Below, piece by piece: positions 40,710 through 52,434 of a stretch of DNA of 64,000 nucleotides (the stretch's first letter is position 1; the number at the start of each line of letters is the position of its first letter). The stretch comes from Diphasiastrum complanatum (Eukaryota > Streptophyta > Lycopodiopsida > Lycopodiales > Lycopodiaceae), in contig CM055098.1 of assembly GCA_029204225.1 (NCBI GenBank), forward strand, positions 7,672,246-7,736,245. Direction: 5' to 3'. Under the pieces are notes generated by a model, which was not told where the DNA came from, searched no databases, and saw only the letters and a program-made list of their open reading frames with translations. The translations under genes and the position numbers were made by a program.

Positions 40710-41304
40710 ATGAGTTCATTTGGAATGGTCCTGCCAACTACAATAATTTCAACTGCTCATGTATTTTCTCCTCCTAACATTGCTATTATTCCATCATTAC
40801 CTCCACCACCTACTGCCACATCCACACCTTCTATCACACTTAACACTGGCTTTGATACCACGATTCCAAAAAAGCCATCTCCCGTACATATCCACCCCAC
40901 TTGACTCCTCGATAAACGTAGATGACTTTGAATTACAATTACTAACACAAACCACATCCACCACTGTGACAACTGCTCCAGTCCACTCTTCTCCTTCAAA
41001 AGCTAATTCTCCTCCAAAATCCCAATCACCTCCACCTCCATCTCCTCCAAAACCCCAATCATCTCCACCTTCATTTTCTCAACATCCATCTTCTCCACTG
41101 ATTCCAGATCTCCTTCCTTATAACTCTATGCCTTGCCCCAACTATGGATGCCCCTTCCTTGACATTGGACTTTGGGAGCAATTACCAGTAGTGGCCCAAA
41201 AGATGGTATGGTTGGTCAATGAGCTGCAATACAACATTTTCAACACATTGTCAGGACATCACACACTAAGGCAGATAGAAAATGGAGCCACCTCACAACT
41301 TTAG
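40710..41304 (+). pseudogene. unrecognised Pro-rich ORF of the same element
   Basis: Two overlapping frames have Ser/Pro/Thr-rich sequence (PPKSQSPPPPSPPKPQSSPP), then the more structured LPVVAQKMVWLVNELQYNIF. It could be the middle of a single long polyprotein. Confidence 0.4.
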
Positions 41305-41348
41305 TAGGATAAGGCACAGTTGGTGGCTGATTCAATCAACAATAGCAG

Positions 41349-42143
41349 TTGATACATGATCTCAATGCACAAATCCAACAACAACAGCACATGATTAGCC
41401 ACCTCCATCACCAAATCCAGCTGAAAGACCAAGACATCTCCACTCTGCAAAATGCCATGGCCAACCTTACTACGGAGCGCGATGAAGCCTTGGTAGCAAC
41501 AACAGCCGCATGTTCTTCTATGAAGGACCAGCTGAAATAGGTCAAATTCACAGATTTTGCACCTCTAGCTATTTTCAAGGGAACTCAGATTCCAGTGGTG
41601 GCATATTATCAATTGGTTGCTGCTTTTGTCAAGGCACTCAACCAATACATTGCCACCTTGGAAGAAAAATTAAAGGCAACTACCCAATCAACACCTTCTA
41701 TCCATGCGAAACACACCCAATTTCACCAATCAGGGCCTCACTACAATGGATCAGATTGTGGTGATGGGGCATATTTCCAAGAGCCTCCATCAACAAATCA
41801 AGGGTTGTCATTTCAAGGCCCAAATCAAGCATCGATAGCTCTTCCACCAACCAACCCGCAAGACACTGGTGGTACTTCCTCCCAACACCTCTTCCACTCT
41901 TCCACTTCTAACTCCATTGACACAACTAACTTTCTTTTCATCCAACCCCAATTTTCTCCTGAAACCCAATGCATTGCTGAATCCAATCCCTCATCACCCC
42001 TCTCACCTCAATCCGATCTACAACACGAACATACCTTGGCAGCTAAAGCACCTTCAATAAGGCATAGAATCACTCCAAATGAGCCTAGCAAAGACCTGTG
42101 GATCTCTCAAGAGTTTGCAAAGAAATTTCAACTTAAGGAATGA
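41349..42143 (+). pseudogene. unrecognised coiled-coil and Gln/Ser/Pro-rich ORFs of the same element
   Basis: The frame 41349-41540 is a coiled coil (IQQQQHMISHLHHQIQLKDQ). The frame 41595-42143 has VAYYQLVAAFVKALNQYIAT followed by a long disordered Ser/Pro/Gln region. The break between them is one stop and a shift. Confidence 0.4.
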
Positions 42144-42239
42144 GGCAGATACATTCTTCCAAATCTTGATGTCTGCCAAAATCATAAAGAAGGAGCCCAA
42201 CTCCTTGATCCACAACCAGCATGGTGCCATCAACTGTTT

Positions 42240-42668
42240 TTGCAAAGCAAAACCTCAATGGCAAGATATCTCAACACACTAGTTTATATGCACATCAATC
42301 TGTATTATTATTTGATAGCTTGTCGAGAACCGTTTTCTGTCACAAAGGTTAAAAATAAGATCTATTGGCCCAAGCTGACATGTGTGAATACTGGCAACTT
42401 TGCGGACGACATGATCACAAATTGTCACGTCTTCTACCAACAACACAAGGGCAACCCTGATCGTGATGTGCGATATTTTGCGGAAAACTGTGTTCTGGTG
42501 GCTTTTTGGCAGAGTTACAAGGCTATTGGGATCGAGGACTATCATCAATTGCCCTTACAGACTGAAGCTAACCACATCAATGTAGCACGACTTTACTACA
42601 GGGTAGCCCTCACTTCGGTGCTCCATGTTGATATGATCAAGCTATGGAAGACCCATGGATTTCTATAG
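42240..42668 (+). pseudogene. unrecognised C-terminal ORF of the same element
   Basis: A 142-codon frame with KNKIYWPKLTCVNTGNFADD, CHVFYQQHKGNPDRDVRYF and GIEDYHQLPL. No family recognised. It ends about 175 bp before a purine tract and LTR-like start, so it is probably the 3' end of the internal region. Confidence 0.4.
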
Positions 42669-42831
42669 GGTATGCCATTACTATACCCCAAGGCCCTTCC
42701 TTAACAAATTACATTGGCAAATGATGGAAGGAATCAACAAAAAGATCTACCAAACATGCCAATAACAATCTCGCCTCCAAGAAGCCCAACAGATCCGGGA
42801 CGAAAAAGCTTTGATTGGTGTGGGACCAATA

Positions 42832-43570
42832 AGGAGGGGGATAATGTCAGCAACAAAATAAAAAAGAGAAATAAAACACCGTGGCATGTGTATTGTAAGT
42901 CCACATGTGAGTACTTGTTAATAAACTTCTACTATGGCATGTGTGTTATAAGACCATGGGTAGAAGCTTAAATAAATTCTAAACTTCTAAGTTAGAAAAC
43001 TTAAGCTTAGAAATAAAAGATTCCAAGTTATCTTAAGTTCTAAGTAAATGGCAAGTTAGAAGACTAATCCCATAAGTTAGTGGAAACTTATGGCAGGCCC
43101 TTCTTGCTATAAAAAGAGAGGCATTTCCCTCGTAAATAACACTTTGAGATTATGCTAAGTTGCAATCTTGGATTTATCTCTCTATTTCATTGTGTTCCCT
43201 TTGGAAGGTGAATTGCTTAAGGGAAGGTGCTCGGGCCTCCTCTTGCCTCCTTTTCGTTGGCTTTTTCATTGTGGCATGATGTCATTGATTTATTACCTAA
43301 TTAGCCACATTTATTATTTTCATCTCCCTTTGGGTGTTAGTTAGGATTTAGATTAATGGCCTTGCTAGTTGGGTAAGCCTTAGCAAGTTCTAGTTTATTT
43401 AGAAGGCTTGTTAGTTGGGAAGCCTTAACAAGCTTCATTAGTTGTTGTCTATTTCCGAGCACCAGTTGGGAAGCCTTGGTGCTCTTCCTTTTTGTGAATG
43501 CTCTTTACTTTATTTGTAAGTTTTATGTAGAACTTAGAAAGTGGACAAATTGGTCTACTACTACACTACA
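42832..43570 (+). repeat. polypurine tract and probable 3' LTR
   Basis: AAGGAGGGGGATAA is followed at 42845 by TGTCAGCAACAAAAT. A TATAAAAAGAG TATA box is near 43110. The likely end is ...CTACACTACA at 43570. No matching 5' LTR was found upstream of 39734. Confidence 0.5.
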
Positions 43571-44285
43571 ACCTGAACCATAGATAGACCCAGCCACCGC
43601 ACAATAAATTTACTTCCAACACTCATCAAGTTAAGTTTTAAAACAAGAAGTCCAACGAAATAGACTTCAAAAAAAAAAAAAATAACTGCACCGTTACAGA
43701 ACCTTACAATGGATTCATTGCCACAGTACAATCCACAAATAACACAAAGCACACATTTTGTTTCGACTGTTGTTTATAAGAGATTAACTAGGGCACGACA
43801 AACTGAAGTGTTTCTTCCAGACCAGACTTTAGTAATATATGACAAACATGATTGCTCTTCATATCAAATACATAAAGAAATATACGAATGCTTGATGGAA
43901 CATACACATCATATTTTTTGATGCTTCTTGATATGGCCATTCTCACATTTCATTTATAGCACAGATCAGGCGCAACATGCCTCGTGCCACATGAATCGAT
44001 TTGATACATATGTATAAAAAGATCAAGAAAAAAAGTAAACAAGTGATACATGCTTTGCTTACAAACCTGCGACACTTAGATGGATAGTTCATTTTCGAAG
44101 TTGTAAGCAAGGGCTTTCCGATCTTGGTTACAAAGCTAAAATTAGAGGAACCGAATTTCAAGCTTCCTACATGCACACATAACAATACACAACTGAAAAA
44201 ACAAACACAATGATAATAGATCTTTGAAGAGTACCATGATACATATTTGAGCCACTTCTTTTTAGTTCAAAGTAGTCTATACATG
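43571..44285. other. no gene recognised
   Basis: Contains a 70-codon plus-strand frame at 43709 with no known motif. Confidence 0.45.
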
Positions 44286-44289
44286 CAAC

Positions 44290-44720
44290 TGACAATCATC
44301 TGAAGGCGAAACTTCTATCCATTCATGAGTTTCTTTCAATTGACGCGTAGCCTCGACAACGAGCAAAGAATTTGGACTCTCTAGAGATGGTTAATCCTTG
44401 TTTGACCACAGATCCATATAAATGTATTTCAAAGACTTAATATCAATTGTTGGCAAATACCCACTGATTATATCTTTCGGTGTCAACATCAACCCATTGA
44501 TAATCGAAGAATCAGTCGAAAGCCATGCTTTACAGGCTTCCAATTCTACTTGAAGATCTTAAGACGAATTTTTGCATGATTCAGAAATATTGACACTCGT
44601 TTCTTCTAGCAACGGGTTAAGCAAGACACTGCAACCTTTTGAATCTGTGTCTAATTCTGATGGAACCACTTCTTTTTTGCTCGAAGTAGTCTTGGACTGT
44701 TATGAGAAGCAAATGAATCA
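44290..44720 (-). pseudogene. unrecognised degenerate coding stretch
   Basis: The minus-strand frame 44720-44290 reads as protein-like, with only two TAA stops. It includes LEACKAWLSTDSSIINGLML, then DIKSLKYIYMDLW and EATRQLKETHEWIEVSPSDD. I do not recognise it. It may be a captured host-gene fragment. Confidence 0.35.
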
Positions 44721-44869
44721 AGCATCAACAGTACACAAATTTCTATTTCAAGAGATTGAAATATTAAAAAAACATTCATTGCATTGAAGCATACATATAA
44801 AAAACAAAAAAAACAAAAAAAATCAAAGAATCAAGCATTTTACATGACAAAATTTTACAGCAAAATGAA

Positions 44870-45303
44870 TCCCAATCAATCCTAAAAGTGATGGAGGATG
44901 CACAAATCAAAGATCTAGATCCAAACTATGAGCTAGAATCAATACTAGTTATTAAAACTAGCAAATTTGGCATTTAACTCCACATTAGGCACATAGATTT
45001 GATCAAATGAACCAAAGTAAAGTATAGCAAGCTTCTCAGACCTGTAACCAGGTTCAATACCTTCCAAACCAAGCAATTAATGCACAAGAACACTCACATC
45101 CAATAGCTAGAACTCGCCACCAAAAGACAATGACGATAGAAGTGGAAAAATCCGATTTTTTTTTATAATTTGATCCATCATGTATTTATACATTTCAAGC
45201 TCGGATCTGAGCATGTTAGGGCACCTCTGAACTTCTTATACCCTTACCCTAATATCTAACCTAATAGGTCATTGGATCCACCCTAACTTGGGGTCAAGAT
45301 CTC
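44870..45303 (-). repeat. LTR-like repeat related to 3025-3500
   Basis: The reverse complement of 45303-45180 matches 3240-3370 in order (CTTGAGATCTTGACCCC, GCTCAGATCCGAGCTTG, TATAAAT). The left limit is uncertain. Confidence 0.6.
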
Positions 45304-45309
45304 AAGTTC

Positions 45310-45880
45310 CACATTTTTGCCTCATTTCAAAGATGCTATCACAATGTAATATGGTACTCGGCCTCGATTGATGAAAGAGATATTGTTTCTTGTTTCTTTG
45401 ATAGCCAAGAAACCACACCTTCTCCAATGAAAGTTGCAAAGGAACTTGTTGACTTTCTATCCTTCTTGTCCCCTGCAAAATTTGAATCACTAAAAGCATG
45501 CAAGTTAATGGATTCACCTCTATAAAGGATCCCAAAATCTAGTGTGCCCGAGATGTATCTCAATATTCTTTTGGCATATTTCCAATGGATAACTAGTAGA
45601 TCTTGCATATTTTGACTAATCTTGCAAACACTATAGCAAAGATCAGGTCTTGTTATGGTTATCCACATTAAGGAGCCAATAAGTTGCCTATAAAGAGTGA
45701 TGTCCTTGAAGGATCTTTCATCCTCTTTATTGTCACTTTTGGCTCCATAGGAGTCTCTACATGCTTGCATCCATGCATGTTATATATATTGAGTAATGAA
45801 ATGGCATACTTAGATTGACAAATGAAGACATAATCTAATAAGTACTTCCATATCCAAAATGAAGTGCTAAAGCTCGAGAT
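45310..45880 (-). pseudogene. copia RT tail and RNase H fragment
   Basis: The minus strand gives the RT tail QSKYAISLLNIYNMHGCKHV, then LYRQLIGSLMWITITRPDLC, KYAKRILRYISGTLDFGILY and SDSNFAGDKKDRKSTSSF, up to SLSSIEAEYHI. It then breaks off directly into the LTR-like sequence, so the RNase H end is deleted. A frame change occurs near 45770. Confidence 0.9.
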
Positions 45881-45888
45881 CTACCATC

Positions 45889-46272
45889 TTGAACTCTTTG
45901 GATAGATCTAACTTAGTTTTCTCAACACCTTCTCATCAAGCTTACAAGTTGTTCGATCCTATTGGGTCAAAGATATTCAGTAGCTGGGATGTCATCTTCA
46001 TCGATGATCAGTTTATCGACCTCAAGGGAGGTAAAGCCCATGTAGCCGACTTGTCTGACTCATCCGACATATTGAACTTTGAGGTTCCTCAGTCGACTAT
46101 TCTCATTGAAGGTCCTTTCCTTATTGATCATTGCTACACACCAAGCTCTTCAGATTTGAATGTTTACTTCAAGACAGTGCAACAATCTTTTATCATTATC
46201 ACTTTATATGTGGACAACACATTGCTCTTCGGCAACAATATCGATCTGATAGAAGAAGACAAAGATTTGTAG
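45889..46272 (+). pseudogene. copia fragment, integrase end joined to RT active site
   Basis: HQAYKLFDPIGSKIFSSWDV is the post-integrase segment; only about 80 codons later LYVDNTLLFGNNIDLIEED is the RT active-site region. Hundreds of codons are missing between them. The catalytic YVDD reads YVDN. An LTR follows immediately. Confidence 0.75.
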
Positions 46273-46832
46273 TTTTCTTTGTGTTTCTACACAGTCTACA
46301 AAACTACTCAGAAATGGCTCACAGATGGCTCTGACATTTATTGACAACATCGACAAACTTCAAAGACTTCGGACTTTGGGCACTTCGGAGACTTCGGCCA
46401 CTTCGGCCATGTCGGTTGATTGACAATTAACGATCCACTCTTTGATCCGCAATTCCTTGTGCTCATTTCCATTCTGATTTGTTTTTTTTACTAAATCAAT
46501 CTATCTTTTTATTGCATTCAGTATCTTATCAGTACGCATGCATCTCTGTAATGTTTTTGTAATTGATAATCTCTTACTATTTGTCTGATAATTCAATGCT
46601 TAATGTTTGGCTATGTAATCACTGTAGTACTAATGATTTCAAAGTTAGTTACTATAAGATCAAATGTGATTTCTATCACTATTGTTTTGTTCAAAATTGA
46701 TAGGCGTAGTCACGCGTAGAGAAAGAGGAAGATAGTTTATTTTGCTGCACATGATAAGTTTTAATTCTTGTTGTTCGAATTCTTTTTATTCGATTCTATT
46801 CGATCTATCTTTTCACACACCTCTTTCCAACA
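46273..46832 (+). repeat. copia LTR, partial (same family as 55285-56185)
   Basis: The last about 380 bp, from CTAAATCAATCTAT to CTCTTTCCAACA, closely match the right part of 55285-56185. The left part matches more weakly near 55340-55400. The middle is deleted. Confidence 0.85.
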
Positions 46833-47570
46833 GGCCCATCATTACTAGGCCCTTCATCACATTAACTCATGGGTAGCATCTATCAAGTGTGAAGGATTTT
46901 AGATCATTCAAGATCCAATCCATGTCCCTAATCTTTGGTTACCATAAGGAGCAAACCAACAATCTTGCCAATGTAAAAAAATCAGCATTTACATACGAAA
47001 TGAGATGCAAACTCAAAGAGATAATGATCAAACATGAACCAAGACATAAAATATAGTTGCTATCCATACAATTATAATACCCTACTGTATTTCACAAATG
47101 TGGAACCGAAAATAGCAATAAATGATCATTCTACACATAGAATTGCAAGATAACATTATGAGAGTGCACCAATGAGTAGTAGAACCCAAAGAGAACCATG
47201 TATAATGATGAAATGAGAGAGAGAAGAGAGAAGATGTGTCTCTCCATGAGTTTCCTCCTTTTATAACAGGTTCAGACCCTATTTGGCCACTTGGCTTTTC
47301 CTCCAAAATGTAAACCCTACTATTTTTGGGTCTAGATTCAAAGTACCCAACATTCAAATTTGAATCTCTCTCAAACTCGACTACCAACTTTTCCATGTTA
47401 GATTTTTTATGCTCAGTCTTAAACGAATCATTCAAGTAATGAGCATCTTGAAAAAGCAAAGGCCGACAACATATTTTTGGGCCTTCACATTTTTCCCTTG
47501 AGATTTCTTGTGTCTCAGAAATCATTTTAAAGCACCTTATCCTACTTCGCCTTTTTCAGCTCCTTAGCAA
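46833..47570. other. no gene recognised
   Basis: A 147-codon minus-strand frame (47525-47082) has no motif I know. Confidence 0.45.
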
Positions 47571-48110
47571 TAAATGTGACACATTGGCCAAGTGGCCAAA
47601 ATGCCTTAGAAACCATTCTTAAGGCACCTTTTGCTTTTTCGTCTTTTTTATCACAAAAAATGCGACACATTGGCCAAGTGGTCAGAATGCCTTAGAAACC
47701 ATTCTTAAGGCACCTTTTGCTTTTTCGCCTTCTTCGTCTTTTTCGTTCACAAAAAATGTGACACAATGGCCAGAATGACTTAAACCATTTCTGGACCACC
47801 TTCAACTTTTTCCGTCTTTTTTCTCTTTGTGAAAAATGCAACAAAGTACCCAGAAAACCTTAAAACCATTTTAGGGCACCTTTGTCTTTTTTCGGTTTTT
47901 CACTGCTTGTAATCTAAGACATCTTCGCCTTCATCTCTGCCTTCAGTGTAAGACACTTTTCGGCTTTTTCACCTTTTTTGCCTTCTTCGCTGCTTTGAAT
48001 CTAAGGGCGCCTTAGGGATTTACATACCTTTAGTGTAAGGGCACCTTCAGGAGTTGCAAACCTTCATTCTAAGGGCACCTTCAAGTTTTTCGGCTTTTTC
48101 GCATTTTGCT
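47571..48110. repeat. imperfect minisatellite, ~75-100-bp units
   Basis: Units share (G)GACACATTGGCCA, CCTTAGAAACCATT, TAAGGCACCTTTTGC and CTTTTTCG. Four units are readable from 47571 to about 47900. The array then breaks into shorter TAAGGGCACCTTC units to 48090. It may be part of the LTR that follows. Confidence 0.85.
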
Positions 48111-48591
48111 ACATTGGCTGATCGACGTCGCCAACTTATCAGCAACCCTAAAATAGTTGGACAACCATATATCCCAAAGGCGGTTGGCGGTTTTACCAAC
48201 TTTGTACATATGCAAAGACTGACATAAATAGCATTAAAGACTTGTAAGATATTTTGTTCCTCAACACTTGTAAATCTATATATTAGCTAATTCAAGCTAT
48301 GTAAGTGTTAATTTTGAGTTAATTGAATTTTTCTCTTTTAATCAGAGTATTCTGTAGCTAGCGTTATCACGCTCAACAAGCTGAAGTTATTACTTCAAGC
48401 TATTGTACTCACTGTTGATATTTATCAGAGTGCAATTTTTGTCTCACTATTGCGTCGTTCATTTGTGCATTATGTATGAATTCTTCTACTTGAATAATTC
48501 TACTGCTAATTGTTGCATTTTCGTTCCTACACGTCGCGCTCCAATCCTTGAGCTTCCACTGCCGCTCACGCCCACACGCAATTTTACGACA
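48111..48591 (+). repeat. copia 5' LTR (right part)
   Basis: Inferred from the primer binding site that follows; it ends ...AATTTTACGACA. The left boundary is not fixed and may include the minisatellite. Confidence 0.65.
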
Positions 48592-48606
48592 TGGTATCAG
48601 AGCGGA
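48592..48606 (+). other. copia primer binding site
   Basis: TGGTATCAGAGCGG is complementary to the initiator Met-tRNA 3' end, directly after the LTR. Confidence 0.9.
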
Positions 48607-48759
48607 CATTTCAGTAATCTGCATTTCTACTGCGGATTATCAGTCTTGTTTCTATCAAGACGTCTTTCTAGCAAACAGGCGGCCAACAGTATTCCGATAG
48701 TCGTTGTTTCTACCAACTATCTCGTTCAACCAGAATAAATCCATCATCTAGTTTATCTC

Positions 48760-50005
48760 TCATTGACAAACTCGATGGAGATAATTACCATATCTGGAAA
48801 TTCAAGATGAAGGTTATACTTCTAGCCAAAGAACTGTGGAACGTAGTTGATGGCACATAGCTCAAACCAGAAGGTGATACAACCGTCATCACCAAGTGAA
48901 AACTGAGAGATGGCAAAGCATTTGCCATGATCACCCTCAACATCAAGAATACTCAGATCAGCCACATACTTTCAAGTTTTATCTGAGGAAGAAATTCTTC
49001 ACCCTCAGAATGTCTGATGCAGATCGTTTCTCAAGTCACCTCAACATCTTCAAGAATCTTATGGAGCATATGACTGCAACTAGCTTAGTCATAGAAGATT
49101 CCGATGCACTCATGACTCTATTATCGAGTCTACCTGAAGCCTACAAAAATTGAGTAATGACAATTTCTACCCAAGAGCACCTCACTCTATCAAGAGTAAT
49201 TTCGCTACTCCTACAAGAGGAGATAAGAAGATCAGCATCCTCCCCAGGTTCAGGATCGGATCCTCAAGTTCTGTATTCAAAAAATCAAAAGTTTAGATCC
49301 AAGAGATCTATAAAGTCAGACTCTACTGTCAAGAAGAGCAACATGCAGTCTGGACCAAATAATGGTTCAGGATCGAATTCAAGCTCTTCATCATTCCAAA
49401 AAGTGCAGAAACTTTTTTGTAGATACTATCATGAGGACTGGCCACAAAATCAAGGATTGTCGAAATTTGAAGTACAACAACGAAAAGAAGAAGCAGTTCC
49501 AACAACAAGTAGATAGTGCTACGACCAATCACTCAAATCAGCAATAAGAAGATGAAGATGAAATAGCTTTCATGACCAAAAAAAGAAAACAATAGGATAT
49601 CGATTCTTGGTAACTAGATTCCAGAGCAACTCAACACATGACTCACCATCGCGACTAGTTCAAGGACTATAAGTCATTCACCCACTCTTGAGTTGTGCAA
49701 CTTGGAGACAACTCATTACATAAATAAGAGGTGAAGGAACAGTTAGAGTTGAATTCAAAAGAGATGAAGTCAAGTTGCTGTCCAACGTTCTCCACGTTCC
49801 AAATCTGACCAAGAATCTGCTCTCAGTTAGCAGAATCACCGATTCAGGTCAAAGGGTCAAATTTCATACGGATGGCTACACAATTCTTGACAAATCCCAG
49901 AAGGTGCTAGCCTATGGAAGAAGAAGCGACTATCTTTACAAACTCAGCCATTGCTATTCTTCTAACCATCAAGCTCTTCACACAACCACTTCTGAATCAA
50001 CTAAT
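48760..50005 (+). pseudogene. copia gag-protease region, heavily frame-shifted
   Basis: KLDGDNYHIWKFKMKV and ELWNVVDGT start gag. RKKFFTLRMSDADRFSSHLN and LLSSLPEAYKN continue it. The zinc knuckle is split by a frame change near 49430 (GHKIKDCRNLKYNN) and one Cys reads Tyr. The protease motif reads LDSRATQHMTHHRD, with Gly to Arg. NVLHVPNLTKNLLSVSRITD follows. At least five stops or shifts. It is interrupted at 50010 by a solo LTR. Confidence 0.88.
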
Positions 50006-50010
50006 ATGCT
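50006..50010. repeat. 5-bp target site duplication (left)
   Basis: ATGCT, repeated at 50631-50635. Confidence 0.85.
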
Positions 50011-50630
50011 TGTTGGATGATTCTGACGAATCTCCAGGATACTCGGACAGAGCAACTCAAGAGCACCTCTCACCTTAGACCGAGGAGGTCTCTAAGAAGA
50101 TGAGACGAACGAAGACCGAGAGCCGAGTATGAGAGCCGAGAAATGCTAGTTAGGAATGACAAGCAAGAACTGTGTAATCCTCACGGTGAATCCCGAAAGA
50201 TGAATGACCATGTAGGAACTAGTATTTCTAGGAAAATGTAATAAATGCAAGTAGACCCCTCTTAAAGAAAGTAGAGTGAGCCACCTTTTGATGGTGACCT
50301 CTAGTGGAGAGCATTATTCCACTTGTAATTTGTGAAATGTGGAAATTCCACTAGGATGCCACCTAAGAAACTCTCTTGCTTATTTAAGAGACTCTCTCTT
50401 TGTGAAGAGGAGCTTTTTGTGTATTGTATCAACTCCATGCTGAAATGAGAAGAGCCTCCATGAGTTAGATGCATCCATTGAGCTCCTTGATCATGATGGT
50501 TTTCTTGAGTGATGCCCATATGATCATGCCCTTCCATTCATATTGTGTGTGGTTGTGGATTTAGAGTGGATTAGTTTTCTTGATTTCCTAGTTGTGGATT
50601 AGATTTCATGTTTTCTTGCTACTACCCACA
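50011..50630 (+). repeat. solo LTR, 620 bp, with 5-bp TSD
   Basis: Begins TGTTGGATGATTC and ends ACTACCCACA. It is flanked on both sides by ATGCT. A TATTTAAGAG TATA-like motif is near 50381. No internal region or PBS follows, so it is a solo LTR inserted into the copia gag-pro sequence. Confidence 0.8.
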
Positions 50631-50699
50631 ATGCTCATCATGAGAGACGTACACTCAAGCTCGATCTTAATAGATTGTTACAATTATCTAAGATAGTGT

Positions 50700-51690
<991 letters not shown>

Positions 51691-52434
51691 AAGTGTGTAT
51701 GCGTGTGAGTGTGTTTTGATTAAGATTCAGAGTTGTAGATGACTAGATAGTGTTTGATGGTAATTGTATGTTTGAATTTGCTTATAATAATGGTTCAATT
51801 GTGTAATATAGTGTTATTTTTTAATTTGTACATGTGACAAAAATAAAAATAAAAAAAGAGCAAGCGTTTAAAGAGCGAGCAATTGCATATTTGGACTTAA
51901 GCTTCGAGTGAGTTTACCGGTGAGTTTGTGTTGTTTCAATTTGTTTTATTATTAGAATACGTTATCTAACATAGTAAGAAATAAATGCAATTCTGATTGT
52001 GTTCAAAGCAATATCAAATTTTACCGCATACACTAGCAATTAGTTAATATGCAAAGGTGAAATGTAGATAGTTAAAATTCCCAATCCTAGGAAGGTGTGT
52101 AGCCCTTACTTTTCCCTCGTTAAAGACGAGGTTCTAATCTTTCCAACTTGCATGGAAAAACGTACACGCCGCAGGGAGAGAATATGTGGTGACATTCTGA
52201 AATAGGACATAACCGCAAGGTTCGAGTATTATAATTATCACATTCAACTCTATCTATAAAAGTATACATAAAAAGTATTGCGATGAATATAAAAAAAAAA
52301 TGAGTGCAAGTGAATTTAAGTATTAATAATCATAGATCATTCTCATCATTTACATCATTTTCGTCATCACACAAGTCTTGACACTCATCTGAATCTAGGT
52401 CTAGGTATAATCGTAAATTTTTTATCGTGTCTCT
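51691..52434. other. no gene seen; 3' flank of the CACTA remnant
   Basis: No clear CACTA terminal repeat was found here. Confidence 0.45.

Noticed and set aside
40757-40999. 80-codon Gly/Val-rich minus-strand ORF
   Set aside because: Antisense of a Ser/Pro/Thr-rich plus-strand stretch.
47571-48110. CRISPR-like array
   Set aside because: Repeat units of about 75-100 bp without constant repeats and unique spacers, in a plant nuclear context; it is a minisatellite.
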